A stretch of 64,000 bases of DNA from Amylostereum areolatum (Eukaryota > Basidiomycota > Agaricomycetes > Russulales > Stereaceae). The position numbers and the translations under genes are program-made. Below the pieces are notes generated by a model, which made no database searches, was not told the origin of the DNA, and worked only from the letters and a program-made list of their open reading frames with translations. Shown here piece after piece: positions 22,821 through 34,148 of the stretch; within the stretch, counting starts at the first letter, position 1, and every line of letters starts with the position of its first letter. The DNA lies in the NCBI GenBank assembly GCA_012932865.1, contig SAXG01000012.1, forward strand, positions 186,001 through 250,000. The letters are read 5' to 3'.

Positions 22821-25800
22821 CTATATTTCTGTTTTGAACACCGGAAAGCTAGCGACGAAGGTCCTTGAAGAGGCCAGTCTTTGAGCAATCAGCTTTGCCA
22901 CCGGACTGTTCTTTCGATGACGCAGATCTCCGGCCAGATGCCGTGCCATTGACGAACTTGACTCTCCTACTGGACTGCCTTGTTCCCCGTTGATAGCGGT
23001 GATGGCCCTTTCAAGGTGTAACGCGGCCATTATAGAGGATGCGATGACTGGAGACGAGGAGCTCGGCGCCCATAGATTGTGACGACGAAGACTGGTGGTC
23101 AACAACGTCAAGGATAGTCGGAAAGACGTTGTGGAGGAATATGGGGAGGAGTGGTGGCGTGCGTGGCGTACGTGGAGTTGCCAGTACATATACAGCCAAA
23201 CGACGAATACCGTCGACCTGGAGGCCCATGCTGATAGGAGCTATGCTGATCGCATTCCAGAACAGATGTAAGAAGCGCGTGGGAGATACGACAAGGAGAC
23301 ATCGGCCAACGTCGAGAGAGGGCGGTTTTCTGGCTTGGATAGTTGTCAATGCAGTCTGTATGGCATCTAAGGGCTGGTCCGCCCAAGCCGGTTGCGCGTT
23401 CGGAATAAGTGGTTCAGAGTTAACTATATGCAGGTCAGACAGAAACAGTAACATAAAGAAGGGGAAATCAGACCGTCTGGAGGTAGATGCAGAGACACAA
23501 GCATCCGCGCGCGCATTTTAGAGGTGTCATAAGATTTGGGGATGAATCGTTGCATGTTTGGATCGCATAGCAGACGTAGAACAGGGCGAGCGCAGAGGCT
23601 CAACAGAGCTGGCGGAAAGGTTTCGGAAGACAGCAACACCAGGAGAACATGGAGGATAGTGTGGTAAGCGGAATCTAGACGAAGCTCGTTGAATCGAATG
23701 GACACATTACACTGGTCAGGATACCTACCGTGAGTTCCTGATGTCTCGCAATAGAGCTTGGACGATCCCAAGCAGTGTCCAATTGAGAAGTGGACTGAGA
23801 AAATAGGCAATGCCATTGTTGAGAACGTCCATATCGAACCTGCGTTCTGCACATGCGGTTATCGCGTTACTCGAGAGCGTGGCAGCCAAGGCAAGTAGTG
23901 TTTTCGGCCGTGTAGCCCTAAAACCGAGTGAGCCTGCTGGTAATCGTATGAATCCAGCCATAGATATTCCTCACCGTAGGATACCATCCTCGATACCTTC
24001 GCTGGTCTTGTCGAACAAGGCCTTGAACCATACTCCGAAAGCGTCCGCATATTCAGCTGTCAAATCCTCAACCCGGTGGACGAAATGGGTGTTCCAAAGA
24101 GGACTTGGATCCAGAGAACGTGCGCCCAATTTGTGCGTACAGTTGAACAACTAGAAAGAAAAGTGGGCCTTACAGTTCTGCGAGGGTTTGTGACGAACTT
24201 ACATTGTACTTAGTTGCAGCCCACTGTATGAAAATGACCACATCGCCGAGGTGGCTAACCGCTGTCTGTGGATCGCCTGTAGGTTTCATTTGAGGGGATC
24301 CTGTAAATAACTTAGGATAATATCTTACCGACGGTCTCACAGTCGTAGTCCTCGAAAATGGCCAGCGCATGCGAGAGTAACTCGCGCATGGGAACATGCA
24401 ACGATACGATATCTGCAGCGAACTCGTTGCTGTAAAGCAATCGAGCAAACTGACTAAGCGTCTCTATATCAAAGTTTGTCACGGACGCCGTGAAGCACTG
24501 CGACGATGTGAGTTCAAGGTCTAAGGATGCGCAAATGAGATGAAACACACTTTCCGCACTAGCACAGCGAAGGCACCATGGCAGCTGTAGTCTCCGTAAA
24601 GTTTGTTCAGAAAGGCGACGATATCTTCAGCGCTGCTGTTCTCGGGTGAGAGTTTGTAGGCTATGTGGGACTGGTGAAGGAAGTCAGCAAGAGTGTGGTG
24701 ACTACTGTACTCGAACGCCCAACCTCAAGTTCCACATTATGCTCCCTCGCCTTGAGTTGTATCTGAGAGCCTACAGAATTGGCTGCGGAGGGCTCGACCG
24801 TAGCCATGAAAGTCGCGTCGATAAGGCCGACGAACACAAGCTGTTGTGTGAAGTCTCTTGTGAAGGAAGGCAGCCTGCGTGCTCAGGCATCAGAGCACGA
24901 ACTAAGAATGATGGCTCCTGCCCCCAACCTTTCGGAACCATCCATCATCTGGTCATCTGGTTGTAGCATTCCAAGAGATTGCTCATATTGGGTTAGGATC
25001 GAGTGCCGTGGCACGTTGACAGAAATCCGACCCCACGCATCTCGCATAGCTGTCGCCTACATCGCGCTCGTAAGTGATGAAAGCGACATCTGGCAGTAGT
25101 GTCGCAAGAGCGTACCCTATGCTCTGGTTTCACGCTGTCGTCCTCTTCGATAAGCTTGTGGAAAGTGGCAAGAAGACGGGGAAGCTGCAGAGGATGAGAT
25201 GCTATGACAATCTAGGAGATTTTCGTGATGACATACCCGCCCTACAACAAAGGCCTTCCAGAGTGACGGCTTCGACTCTCGGAGTGTTGGTGAGAAAGCG
25301 GCCAGGTCTTGTGTCAGCCAAGAGATGGCAGAGAGTAAAATTTGCGTATAAAACGTGACCAATGGCCATGCTGAAGCTCGGAAGGTGGCCATCATCATGG
25401 CTACTGCGTGAGATTCAGTGCCGGAACCATATTCTCTCGCTCTGTCATGAACCTAATATGTGGTCCATCGGGTGAGCATAAAGGCGCCAGGGGTAAAAGC
25501 ATAAAGTCTTACTAGGTGATATAGTAAGAGACAACATGAGATCATATCCTGGTCAGACCCCGGGCCCAAAACGTCTCCCTTCGTCAATGAAGATTGGATA
25601 GAATTCATCATTTGATGATCTGTAAGAAAGGCGACTTCATCATCTGTAAGGAAACTCAACGACATGACGAAGCCTTCGAGGGCCATTCGCACATTCTGTT
25701 GGAGAATGGGGTTGGAGAGTAAGTTTTTGGCCTCGTCCATGCATGCCAAAGCCAGCGCGCTCGAAGCTTTCGATACCGTCGTGAAAGAATTGGCCAAGAG

Positions 25801-26435
25801 AACGACAAGGTCCCCGGCAGACTCAAGATGCTGGTGTTGGCGAGAGGGGAAGGAGAGGGTGTAAGCAGTCCGCAAAAGTACAAGCGCGTCCCGGATAGTG
25901 GCAAGAACGGCATCTGGACCCTCGGGGAAAGACATGGTGGTGTTCATGGATGTTAAGGAGGACGCGTAGTGGGATTCGACAGCTACTTTGCAGAGAAGGT
26001 CAAGGGTGGCTGGGTAGTGGAGTTCGGGGGATCGAGCCGCTTGTAGAAATGTGGCGACGAAGACGGGAAGAGACAAAAGCCCGCTTTGCATCGCTTCTTT
26101 CAGGTAAGCTTCAAGTCCGGGGTGCCCAGGATATGACCCGAACAAGATGAGGACCGAATCTTCAATCGCATAGGATGACGGACGGACGTCAGACAATCGA
26201 ACGCACGATGTTGCTGATGGATATCACTGACTGCTGAGAGTACGTTCGGCATCCTCGATGGCATGTTCGGGTTGCTTGGAGAGAAAGAGCTTGCACAGAT
26301 TGATCCACTGAAGTGGAATTAAAGTCAATGGTCTAATTGGCTGGCTGTAACAGGATGAGAGCACAGGTCGTTTCGTACTTTGGACGCAGGTATGCCACTT
26401 TGGAAAGAATTACGTGTCAGATCTACTAAGGACAT
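22821..26435 (-). CDS. Probable Mediator complex subunit MED5 (Nut1)
   Basis: Large helical-repeat protein of about 950 residues in many exons. The ATG ending at 26435 starts MSLVDLTRNSFQSGIPASKW, then INLCKLFLSKQPEHAIEDAE. The longest exon (about 25453-26196) reads SSYAIEDSVLILFGSYPGHP, AYLKEAMQSGLLSLPVFVAT and FLQAARSPELHYPATLDLLC and continues as alpha helices. The C-terminus has SSPVIASSIMAALHLERAIT and ends FVASFPVFKTEI at 22821. No catalytic motif or membrane segment is seen. The N-terminal pattern and helical repeats resemble basidiomycete MED5, the Mediator tail subunit; I recall that family only by its general pattern, so confidence is moderate. Convergent with the zinc transporter. 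Confidence 0.55.
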
Positions 26436-27124
26436 GGTTTCGCTGCATATCAGCAACCATCAGTACATTTACCTATACAGCTAAGAGAATCGTTGTTACC
26501 TGTTCCAACCGATAGTCGTTGTCGTCGTCGTCTTCAAGCTTCACCACGGTCCACGGGCCACGGCCACCAGCGCAGCGTCGGGCTGGTCCGGCCGGAACCG
26601 TGGACGATGAGTTGGATGAACGATCACGTGATGAAACGCAGGACAAGTGTTTCTCTTCCTTTTCCTTTTCCTTTTCCCTACTTCCGTTGACCCACAAGCC
26701 AACTAAAGCTGCACGGAGCTCTGTGATATCCATGTTTTCTCCAAGTAAATCTCAAGATCTGCCTACAAGTCAGCAACTATTCACGACCTGCTACAGACGT
26801 CACAGACGTCTCGTCTCGGGTTCATTGACTAACGTTCATTCGTATACCATCTCTTCGAGATATATGCATACCAGACGTATACTTACCAGCCAAGACTCTG
26901 ACAGGAGCTCGTCGCACTCGTATATGTGGTCACTTCCTGAAACTCATGCCCAACGCATAATCAATTCTGTCTCAGAACATGTCACCGCTCACAGTTTGTA
27001 CCCTATGATCCCTTCTTCAAAAACATACATAGTCTAACTTCTCACGTGCGCATAGATGCGGCGAGGCCTTCTGGACGCAACTATCAAAGCCTAGGACCCT
27101 CTGCGAACGAAGGCGCACTCACTA
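26436..27124. other. Intergenic with pyrimidine tract and a small ORF
   Basis: About 690 bases upstream of the MED5-like gene. It contains the tract at 26651-26685, with cttttc repeated. A small minus-strand frame starts at an ATG ending at 26733 (MDITELRAALVGLWVNGSRE; stop 26473) and reads a Lys/Glu run that is merely the complement of the pyrimidine tract. It could be a short gene or an upstream ORF of the MED5 transcript. I cannot support a product. Confidence 0.4.
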
Positions 27125-27560
27125 TTAAGGGGTATGTCCATTGGCACGCCATCTGATATCCTTCAGCTGACCGACAGTGAGGCCTTGAAAAGGCGAGAAC
27201 GGCGTGATACTCTGATAGTTCATCGGTAAAACAGTTGGCATAACGTCCGTCATTGTGGCGGCTCCATCGTAGATCATATTAACACTTGCAAACCGAAAAT
27301 CTCGGCGTCAGTGTTCGCATGTCTTTAAATCCGGAGAAACCGTACGTGAATTGACTCTCGATCTTGAATTCGGAGTGACGGACGACATAATAGTAATTTT
27401 CGTTGGCGTTTTGCTTCAAGTGAACACGATCTTGTGGTCCCAGGAATAACACGATCCCGTTATCCCTGGTAGTATGCCAGCCTAGGAGCTCGAGGGTCGC
27501 CCCCCAGCGCGTGTTGTTGACGAAGCGGAAGCTGACATCGTAGTTGTATTGGTTTGCCAT
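27125..27560 (-). CDS. Small beta-rich protein, family member 1
   Basis: The ATG ending at 27560 starts MANQYNYDVSFRFVNNTRWG, followed by ATLELLGWHTTRDNGIVLFL, GPQDRVHLKQN and NYYYVVRHSEFKI. After an intron the last exon ends PFQGLTVGQLKDIRWRANGH with TAA at 27125-27127. About 125 residues, alternating hydrophobic and polar strands, no signal peptide. It matches the plus-strand gene at 32639-33058 segment by segment: V.FNN at the start, IVL-PG/Q-VxL in the middle, and GLTV...DxRW/R near the end. I do not recognise the family or function. It looks like a small cytosolic beta-sandwich protein of the kind found as lineage-specific families in Agaricomycetes. Confidence 0.6.
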
Positions 27561-28123
27561 GGAAAGCCGACGCAGAGGCGAGGAGGGGAGTGGGGGCTTA
27601 GTGGTGGGGTACAGGTGAGTTACCGTCAACGTCGTGCCTCTGCTCCCCTCTTAAATACACCAGGATCGGAGCACGTTCCGGGGGCGGAGTCTTGTTGTGT
27701 TCTCAATCAGGCGCGATGATGCTGTACACATCTTTGTCCATGAGGTTGGCTCACATCCTCGTGTATGATTTCCTATGCTCGCTCACACATGAGGACGCTA
27801 GAACTTGCTTTGTCCTAGCCTCTGAGACCTGTCCGTGTAATACGATCCGGCATAAACCCAGACTGTTCCTCATACTGTCATCCCTTGATACGACTTGGGA
27901 TCCGCGGTCAAGGCATAAATTGAGACAAGGCCTAACTGGGATACAAAACCCAACTTCTTTGTCGGGAGCTAAGTTGTATTCAACGTCACTCGCTTCTGAT
28001 CGCACATTGAAGCAAACCATATTACAACAAACAGTGCACCGACGGGTACCGAGCGATTCGTAATTATCGTAGCAGAAGTCATAAGTATGTACGATTCGGA
28101 TATCAGCTGCGAAATCGTCCAAT
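27561..28123. other. Intergenic, nothing recognised
   Basis: About 560 bases upstream of the small beta-rich gene and downstream of the lipid-transfer gene, both on the minus strand. Overlapping open frames exist on both strands (about 27.7-28.1 kb), but the minus one lacks an ATG and neither has a motif. Confidence 0.5.
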
Positions 28124-28890
28124 TCACCATCCAATGCTGGGGAGCTTGAAGAAGGGCTTCTTCATAAAGTCCACCGTTATATCCACGCAGAACAAGTCCT
28201 CATCGTCAGACGTGTAACCCTTAGCTGCGACCTTGAATTTCGCTAAAGGAGTTGATTAGGACGGTAGGCGGGGACTGCGAGGGGTGCTTTGTGACGCACC
28301 TTGGGGAATCTCCTTGGGAAGGGTAACTGTCTGCACAACTGTGTAGTCACCCTTTTCGACCGGGCAGGAGACTGAAGCGTTGGCATTACGTCTGATGATA
28401 GAAGTTGACGGAGGTGCATAAAGTGAGAAGAAAGATGGCCTTACGCTTCCTCGCACAGATCGAACTCCTTATGAAGTAGCTTTATCAAACCCAACTTCAC
28501 GACGACGTCCGCATATGCACCCTCCTACACGCGCAAGGCAGTGACGCTTATCAGCAATCGACGCGGGCATGAATGTGATCGAACGAACCTCGACAGTCTT
28601 CAGCGCAGAGGCCTTGACCGTAACGGTCATTTCCTCTCCAGGTTTGGGTGGGCTGGGAGAGACCTCAATGGAATCAATTTGTATATCATCGGTAGCCGAA
28701 CCTGGAAAGCCATGAGAGGGGAGCGATTGAGTATTGGCTAAGACGCACCGCAGTTATCCCAGCCCCATCCTTCTGTAGTCCGTACTGGTTGGTCTTCAAC
28801 ACTGAGAGCTACCTGGTCTGACAGGGGGGTAGCATGAGAGATGGAGAGGAGGGTAAGTGCGAAGAAAGCGGCAAGGGAAAAACGAGCCAT
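28124..28890 (-). CDS. Secreted ML-domain (NPC2-like) phosphatidylglycerol/phosphatidylinositol transfer protein
   Basis: Lipid-binding protein of the MD-2-related (ML) fold, acting in the vacuole or secretory lumen. The ATG ending at 28890 starts a signal peptide (MARFSLAAFFALTLLSISHA). The body reads TTEGWGWDNCGSATDDIQID, IEVSPSPPKPGEEMTVTVKA, YADVVVKLGLIKLLHKEFDL, CEEANANASVSCPVEKGDYT, VVQTVTLPKEIPQ, and AKGYTSDDEDLFCVDITVDF, ending KKPFFKLPSIGW with TGA at 28124-28126. The Cys positions (WDNCG, DLCEE, VSCPVEKG, LFCVD) and the PGE motif are those of fungal PG/PI transfer proteins. Several short introns are present. Complete gene of normal length (about 175 residues). Confidence 0.9.
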
Positions 28891-29241
28891 CGAGGGCGAA
28901 GGAGAGGTGAAAGCGAACCCCAGTACAGCAGACTTGGAGACCGAGGGGTACCGTGACTGTCTTTCTTGTCACGGCGGTCACTCCCATTTGTCACCAAAAG
29001 CGTTACTCTACGTCACCCATTGCTCTGCTGCGGGACATGAGAACTGAATACAGCTTCTCCACACTGCACAGGCTTTTGGTTGCCCTTCCCTTTCTTTCCT
29101 CCATCTCCCAAACCTTTGAGCGATCTCCTGAGGAAGGACTCTTCTTTGCTCGCAGCTGTCCGTTTCATCCTCCTTTTGCTGTAAACTTTACTTCAATCCT
29201 ATACACTCCCTTTCCTCCTACTCAGTGCACGCAATTCCGAA
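28891..29241. other. Divergent intergenic, lipid-transfer / tetraspan genes
   Basis: About 350 bases between two start codons pointing apart. Pyrimidine-rich toward the plus-strand gene (29080-29225). No other gene seen. Confidence 0.5.
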
Positions 29242-30333
29242 ATGAAAGCAAGAGATTACTGCTGTTGCGCGATCCCGACTGTCAACGCAGGTATCTATGG
29301 TGTTCTCTTAGAACAGGCCGTGCTAGGCATCCTAGTGGGCACCCTTGCCCTTGCGACCCCTTCCAGTGAGCTTCTATCCGTTTTCACTACCGTCCTTGCT
29401 GACCATCCACCGCAGTCGTCGGTGACGCTTCTCCTTCATTCGCGCCTTGGATCCTGGCCATTATCTGTTATGCTGGCGCTGTAATCCAAGTGCTTGGTTT
29501 CATCGGTGTTGCCAAGGTTCTTATATCTCTCTCAAACCTGAGGTGAACCATGCAACTAAATGGTTCTTTCCGTAGGAGAAGTCGGTCTTGTTCCGTCGAT
29601 ACACAACGTTGCACATTATCGTCACTCTCGCTGCATTCTCAGTGGCCGCTGTCTGGATCGGGCTGTCCGCTGGCCGTCATGATAATGCGCAGAGCCAATG
29701 CGAACGGGACTTCTTCTCAACAAACAGCACAACAAACAGCAACGCCGTATCCTCGGAAGGTCAGACACTGTGCAACATATTCCCTTGGGTAGATGTTGGT
29801 GTCATGGGTGGGATATGGCTTTTATTAGCCATTTCTCAGGTATGGATCTTTGCTGGCCCCAACCTGATTTCTTCAAATGACCATCCGGCCCTCAGCTGTA
29901 TTTCTACACGGTCGTGTCTGGTTACGGGTCGGGGCAACGCGCAGATCACAAACGCTACGATTCCGTGTACTCGGTCACCAACCTCAATAGCGACATTCCT
30001 ATGCAAGACCGCTCGGACCCTTGGGATGCACGCGAGGATGGGTTGGGCGGCAATGGTCGCTATGGGCATGCGCGGAATGAAAGCACCACCAGCGACGCCG
30101 CGATGCTGGAAGGGGCCTACAACCAGCCTTATGCACAGCCTTACACCGACGACCCAGCCTACCCTACAGGCGCCCATACACAGACATCTGCGCCCACACC
30201 CCACGCACAATACAACATCCCGTCGGCGCCGTCCTCAGCACAATACAACGACCCGTACTACAACAGTGGATACAGCACCGGTGCCGATGTGGCCCAACCG
30301 GAGGTATTCCGGCCGCATCCTGGTCAGTCGTAG
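29242..30333 (+). CDS. Tetraspan membrane protein of unknown function
   Basis: The ATG at 29242 starts MKARDYCCCAIPTVNAGIYG. Four membrane helices follow: GVLLEQAVLGILVGTLALAT, ILAIICYAGAVIQVLGFIGV, TLHIIVTLAAFSVAAVWIGL and GVMGGIWLLLAISQLYFYTV. The loop between TM3 and TM4 has a Cys pair (QSQCERD, TLCNIF) and NST/NSTT glycosylation sequons, so it is probably outside the cytosol. The C-terminal 125 residues are a polar Tyr/Pro/Asn-rich tail with repeated AQYN/DPYYNSGY units, ending VFRPHPGQS at the stop 30331-30333. The N-terminal Cys triplet with CAIPTVNAGIY recurs in basidiomycete membrane proteins, to my knowledge without assigned function. Three introns inferred. Confidence 0.7.
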
Positions 30334-30743
30334 AGTTCGGATGTTGTGTTTCTTTCTTCTATCATCAAGCGGCGCTTGCCCAATTGTGTGTTTCCACTCC
30401 AGCTCCTGTACATCACCGCTGACCATTGATCTTGTTACAGCTGAGGGGTCGTTCGGTCGCAAGACCCCTCGTCTTCAAAAGACAACACGCTTTGATTACT
30501 GAGATGTGGATGGACATGGACTTTTTGGTTACCTTCTACAGACTGCTTAGTTAGACCGGCGGACCTTCAGCTAGATCAGTAGGCCTCGGTAGTGTTCTTG
30601 TACTATATGCACGCGTCTGCCTGAGACCGTGTCGGTATCTCGGTCGGACACCAGTTACGAACAACATTCATGTTACATTCTGGATACAGAACCAGGACAG
30701 AGCTATGTAAGTTGCCTCCTCGAGGCTCCTTCTGCCCGTCTCG
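30334..30743. other. Convergent intergenic, nothing recognised
   Basis: About 410 bases between convergent stops. It is probably shared 3' untranslated sequence. Confidence 0.5.
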
Positions 30744-32061
30744 TTACACGTTGTATATGTCTTCCACGTTCTTCCAGCTCCCGAGCTGCAGCCTGATCTT
30801 CTGCTCAGCTGCCAGCATTTTCCATCTGTGTGATCGATTGTCTTCACGTAGGATCCTGTCCCGAAAATAGAGACAAAGGAGATCGGGTGGAGGTTGCCGC
30901 CACAATAAGCAGGCCTCGATGGCGTCACATAAGCTTCGTTCTTCGTGGATCAGTGGTGCAGCAAAGGCCGCGTTCGTGACCTCTAGCTTGAACGTCGAGA
31001 CTGTATCAGAAAGTACGCGGATAAAGTCGTAATTTGACGCGTTCACGGTCACCAGATCGATTGCCAGATACTGTAACTGATGCATGTCGACGAATAGGTC
31101 GAACAAAGCTGGACCGGTCAAACGGCTACAACCGAGCAGGACGAGCTTGCGCAAATTGGACCCGATGTACGTGGCAAGCGACTGAAGGTGGGAGTCGCGC
31201 ATCTCGAAGCCGAGTTTGTTGCCCATGGAGTAGACGAATGACTCGAGCTGGCATCCGGTGAAGGTCTCGTGAAGTGGTCGGCGGTCGAAGTGTGTTCCGG
31301 TAAAGGCGTGTACGAAGAATGCTGGGACATCGGAATAGTTAGGAAGCTGGCAATCGCCTGAGAGACGGAGGGTGCGGATGTGGGTAGGTATAACCTTATC
31401 GAAGAGGGATAGTCTCGTCGTGGGATCTAGGAGAAGCTGGTAGGCCTGCAGCTGGACCTTGAGCGCTGGGTCAGGGAACATGGCGTCTTCGAACGCGAGG
31501 CGCAAAGAAGAAGAGACCTTCAGCCCGGAGAGGTCTGTAAACAACGTGGGGTCAGACGACCGCGGAGAAACATGCGCTGGGCGGACGCACCCGGTGCGGG
31601 GACGCCTTGTCGGCAGTTGAAAACCCGAAGAGAATGGAGAGCGGGCATCTTCTGAAGGGCGAGATAGAGGTTCGATATGGGGGTCGCCTTTGTCTGTTCG
31701 AATTGGGATGAAATTGCGGGGCGGGACATTGAGATTTGAGATCGGGAACGCTCACTATGGTTAGGCGCGCGTGCTTGTGCACGACGGCGCGGCCGTCGTT
31801 GGCAACGTCGGCATGGGTGATCGCGGCGCAATCGTACGAGTCGGCATGGCGAAGGAAGCTGGAGATCTGGTATTCATGGCGGAGGGAGATGTATGAACGG
31901 AACAAGGGACCGGCCTCGGCGGATAGCAGCTTGCAGACGCGTAAATAGCGAAGGTGTCGGTTGTCGGGCTGAGGGTGCGTGGGGTGAGATAAGTGGACGT
32001 GTTCGTGGAAGAGACAATGGTAAATAAAGAGACGAAGCTCTGGTGGGAGGAGAAAGAGCAT
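30744..32061 (-). CDS. F-box/LRR-like protein
   Basis: The ATG ending at 32061 starts MLFLLPPELRLFIYHCLFHE; the L-P-P-E-L...I at the extreme N-terminus is the F-box pattern of fungal F-box proteins, which bind Skp1 in SCF ubiquitin ligases. The rest shows irregular leucine-rich segments: HIRTLRLSGDCQLPNYSDV, QLESFVYSMGNKLGFEMRD, SNLRKLVLLGCSRLTGPALF and HQLQYLAIDLVTVNAS. The end is GSWKNVEDIYNV at 30744. Two introns near 31535 and 31740 join the three exons. Basidiomycetes carry very large, fast-changing families of such proteins, so no specific target can be inferred. The F-box is weak (no clear tryptophan), and the call rests on both ends of the domain pattern. Confidence 0.6.
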
Positions 32062-32638
32062 TGTCGCTGCAGAAGGCGTGCGACTCTGCGAGAGTGGGAC
32101 TGGGAGTCTGGAAGTCTCCGACGCGGAGCACTCAGGCTGAGCGTTACTGGCACCTTGATCGACTCAATTCTCTCAGCTCTGGCTCTGGAACTCAGCTGGC
32201 CCACGACCGGGAGATGAACTGGGAACGGCCACTGGGACCAACGGACATCAAGGAACTTGAGTTCTCCGAGTTGCTTCCATTGGGCTCTTGCAGGCACGTC
32301 GTGGGAGGAGAACAATAACGCGACGGACAACGTGGTGGACTGCCTCGGACACGGCGCCAGCTGTAGACGGTTCGGGGAGGGCGAGCACAAGCAAGGCAGG
32401 TCGTCTGGGCGGCAGAGAACCGGATGAATCTAAGCTCGAAGCTCTCCGCCCGTTTCTGTGGATCCATCTCCGTGGTTTAATCCTTCGTTGTCTTTGTACG
32501 TCGGTTTTGGCTCACCCTTCTCCCTTGTCCTCGTTCTTCAAGTTACGGGCTTGAACCCCTGTTCTGCCGTAACTCTCTCCCATTCTTCATATCCTCCTTC
32601 TCTCCTTCTCCCTCTCCCTCTCTTCCCCCATCTTCCCC
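32062..32638. promoter_or_regulatory. Divergent intergenic with CT-rich leader
   Basis: About 580 bases between the F-box-like gene and the second small beta-rich gene. The last 60 bases before the ATG at 32639 are almost pure C/T (32576-32638), the usual fungal transcription-start context. No extra gene seen. Confidence 0.5.
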
Positions 32639-33058
32639 ATGCCCGCCATCCCCGAACAGTACGAGGTCCTCCTCAAGTTTAACAACGATTCCCTCGATTG
32701 TGCGACCGTACAGCTCCTCCGCGACTACGGCAGGTCCACCGGTGCGATCGTTCTCCTTCACCCGGGTGAACTCGTGACCCTCGTGCTCGATGCTGGCTCC
32801 ACCTATCGATATGTCCTCAAGACGCGTTCCAAGCTCGCCAGCGTCTCGTGCGTACTCATCATCGGCACCCGCCGGCCCATATTGACCACATCGTGCAGAG
32901 CACGATCCTGGCGTGATGTAACCTGCAGCGTCTCACAAGTCTTTGCCGGTGCAAACTCTGGACCCCAAGCGGGCATACCCGGCCCCGTCAACGGCCTCAC
33001 CGTTGACAGGATATGGAGAGATTATCGCTTCACGTCTACGACATGGAATGATCCATAG
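32639..33058 (+). CDS. Small beta-rich protein, family member 2
   Basis: Paralog of the minus-strand gene at 27125-27560. The ATG at 32639 starts MPAIPEQYEVLLKFNNDSLD, then CATVQLLRDYGRSTGAIVLL, HPGELVTLVLDAGSTYRYVL and KTRSKLASVS. An intron (near 32850-32900) leads into ARSWRDVTCSVSQVF, and the end reads GLTVDRIWRDYRF and TSTTWNDP at the stop 33056-33058. About 120 residues, no signal peptide. Shared positions with member 1 are the opening V.FNN, the IVLL/HPGELV or IVLFL/GPQDRV turn, the Y-rich strand and GLTV...RWR/RDYR. The two copies lie 5 kb apart in opposite orientation. Function unknown. Confidence 0.6.
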   Translation: MPAIPEQYEVLLKFNNDSLDCATVQLLRDYGRSTGAIVLLHPGELVTLVLDAGSTYRYVLKTRSKLASVSCVLIIGTRRPILTTSCRARSWRDVTCSVSQVFAGANSGPQAGIPGPVNGLTVDRIWRDYRFTSTTWNDP

Positions 33059-34148
33059 GTGCGTGCGCTGCCCATGCTCTCACGCGTCTTTCGACGCGTT
33101 GTTTGACCTGCTCGGTACCACGCAGGTTTAGCAAAAGCATACGCTACAGGCCGTGGCGGTCGCATCGATGCTATTGCTGGCGTAGGAAAGAGGAATCACC
33201 TTATATATCGCATTTGGCCCGATGGACTCGGGACCACGGACTCAATTCATCCCAAATCTCTTGCATACACTAATGTATAACAGTATTCCTGGTGCATCAT
33301 CATCAGCTCTTCCCCACACCATCCGATCGTGTATCACCGCCGTCCGCCGTCCGCCCCTGCACTGATGACGATAGGGTCCTGCGCACTCGAAGGAGATGCG
33401 TCGCGCTCGAGGATCAACATGCGTCCACCGCGCTGTTACGGCGTTTTCGAGGCCCTGATGGAGAACTGTCGCCGATGGCTCGGTGAGAGGCGTCGATCGT
33501 TCTCGGTCGCGGTCAGAATACGGTTGCGCACTGTAACATCATCGCGTGTGCTTGAACAGGTCGATGGAACTCATGTTCAGTGGGATCGAGAACAAAAAGC
33601 GGAAGAGATCAAGGGTGGGCACGTATACATAGGGATGTCGGTGCCACGCCTTTGTCGTGTGCATGTGTCGACGTTATTGGTAAGTACCACAATACGAAGC
33701 GCGCCCCTGCGTTGGCTCCGTGCGCGTGTGTGGAAGAAGTGTTTCCTACTTGCGCCCGTCGTTCATGGATCCATACAATGAGACACGAGATGTGTGCCAC
33801 ATACAATGACATGATCGGAGGTATTGCTCATCTAGATAGCAAATTAAGATGGAGGGTGACCGCGTCAACGGAAAACGTGAGCGCGGATTCGGGCCCAGTG
33901 CGCGCGCAGCTGACGCCGGACAACTCCCAGCTTACTTTCAGTCCGAAGTCGATAGACTCAGGATACCGCCACTTACACTGTTTACTTCGCCCCCATTGCG
34001 ATTCGACGTGTCCAGGACAGCAGCCCGCTCAAAGGAAGTTCGCTACAGCTCTACGACTGTGACGCACGTTCGCGCCCACACGCGGTCCCGTCAAGCACGA
34101 TTGTCGAACCCATCTCCCATATAATCTTCTTTGGGGGATGAGCCAGTG
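33059..34148. other. 1.1 kb intergenic, nothing recognised
   Basis: Between two plus-strand genes. Open frames exist on the plus strand (33.3-34.1 kb), but they are Arg/Ser-rich, lack motifs and overlap each other, as expected for GC-rich non-coding DNA. Confidence 0.45.

Noticed and set aside
26473..26733. Small minus-strand ORF before MED5
   Set aside because: Its Lys/Glu run is the complement of a pyrimidine repeat, and no splice I tried joins it in frame to the MED5-like gene; left as unsupported.
27751..28134. Minus-strand frame of 127 codons with several Cys
   Set aside because: It starts at TTG, overlaps the 3' end of the lipid-transfer gene and has no recognisable pattern.
33292..34124. 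Overlapping plus-strand frames
   Set aside because: Arg/Ser-rich, overlapping in several frames and without motifs, as expected for GC-rich non-coding DNA.
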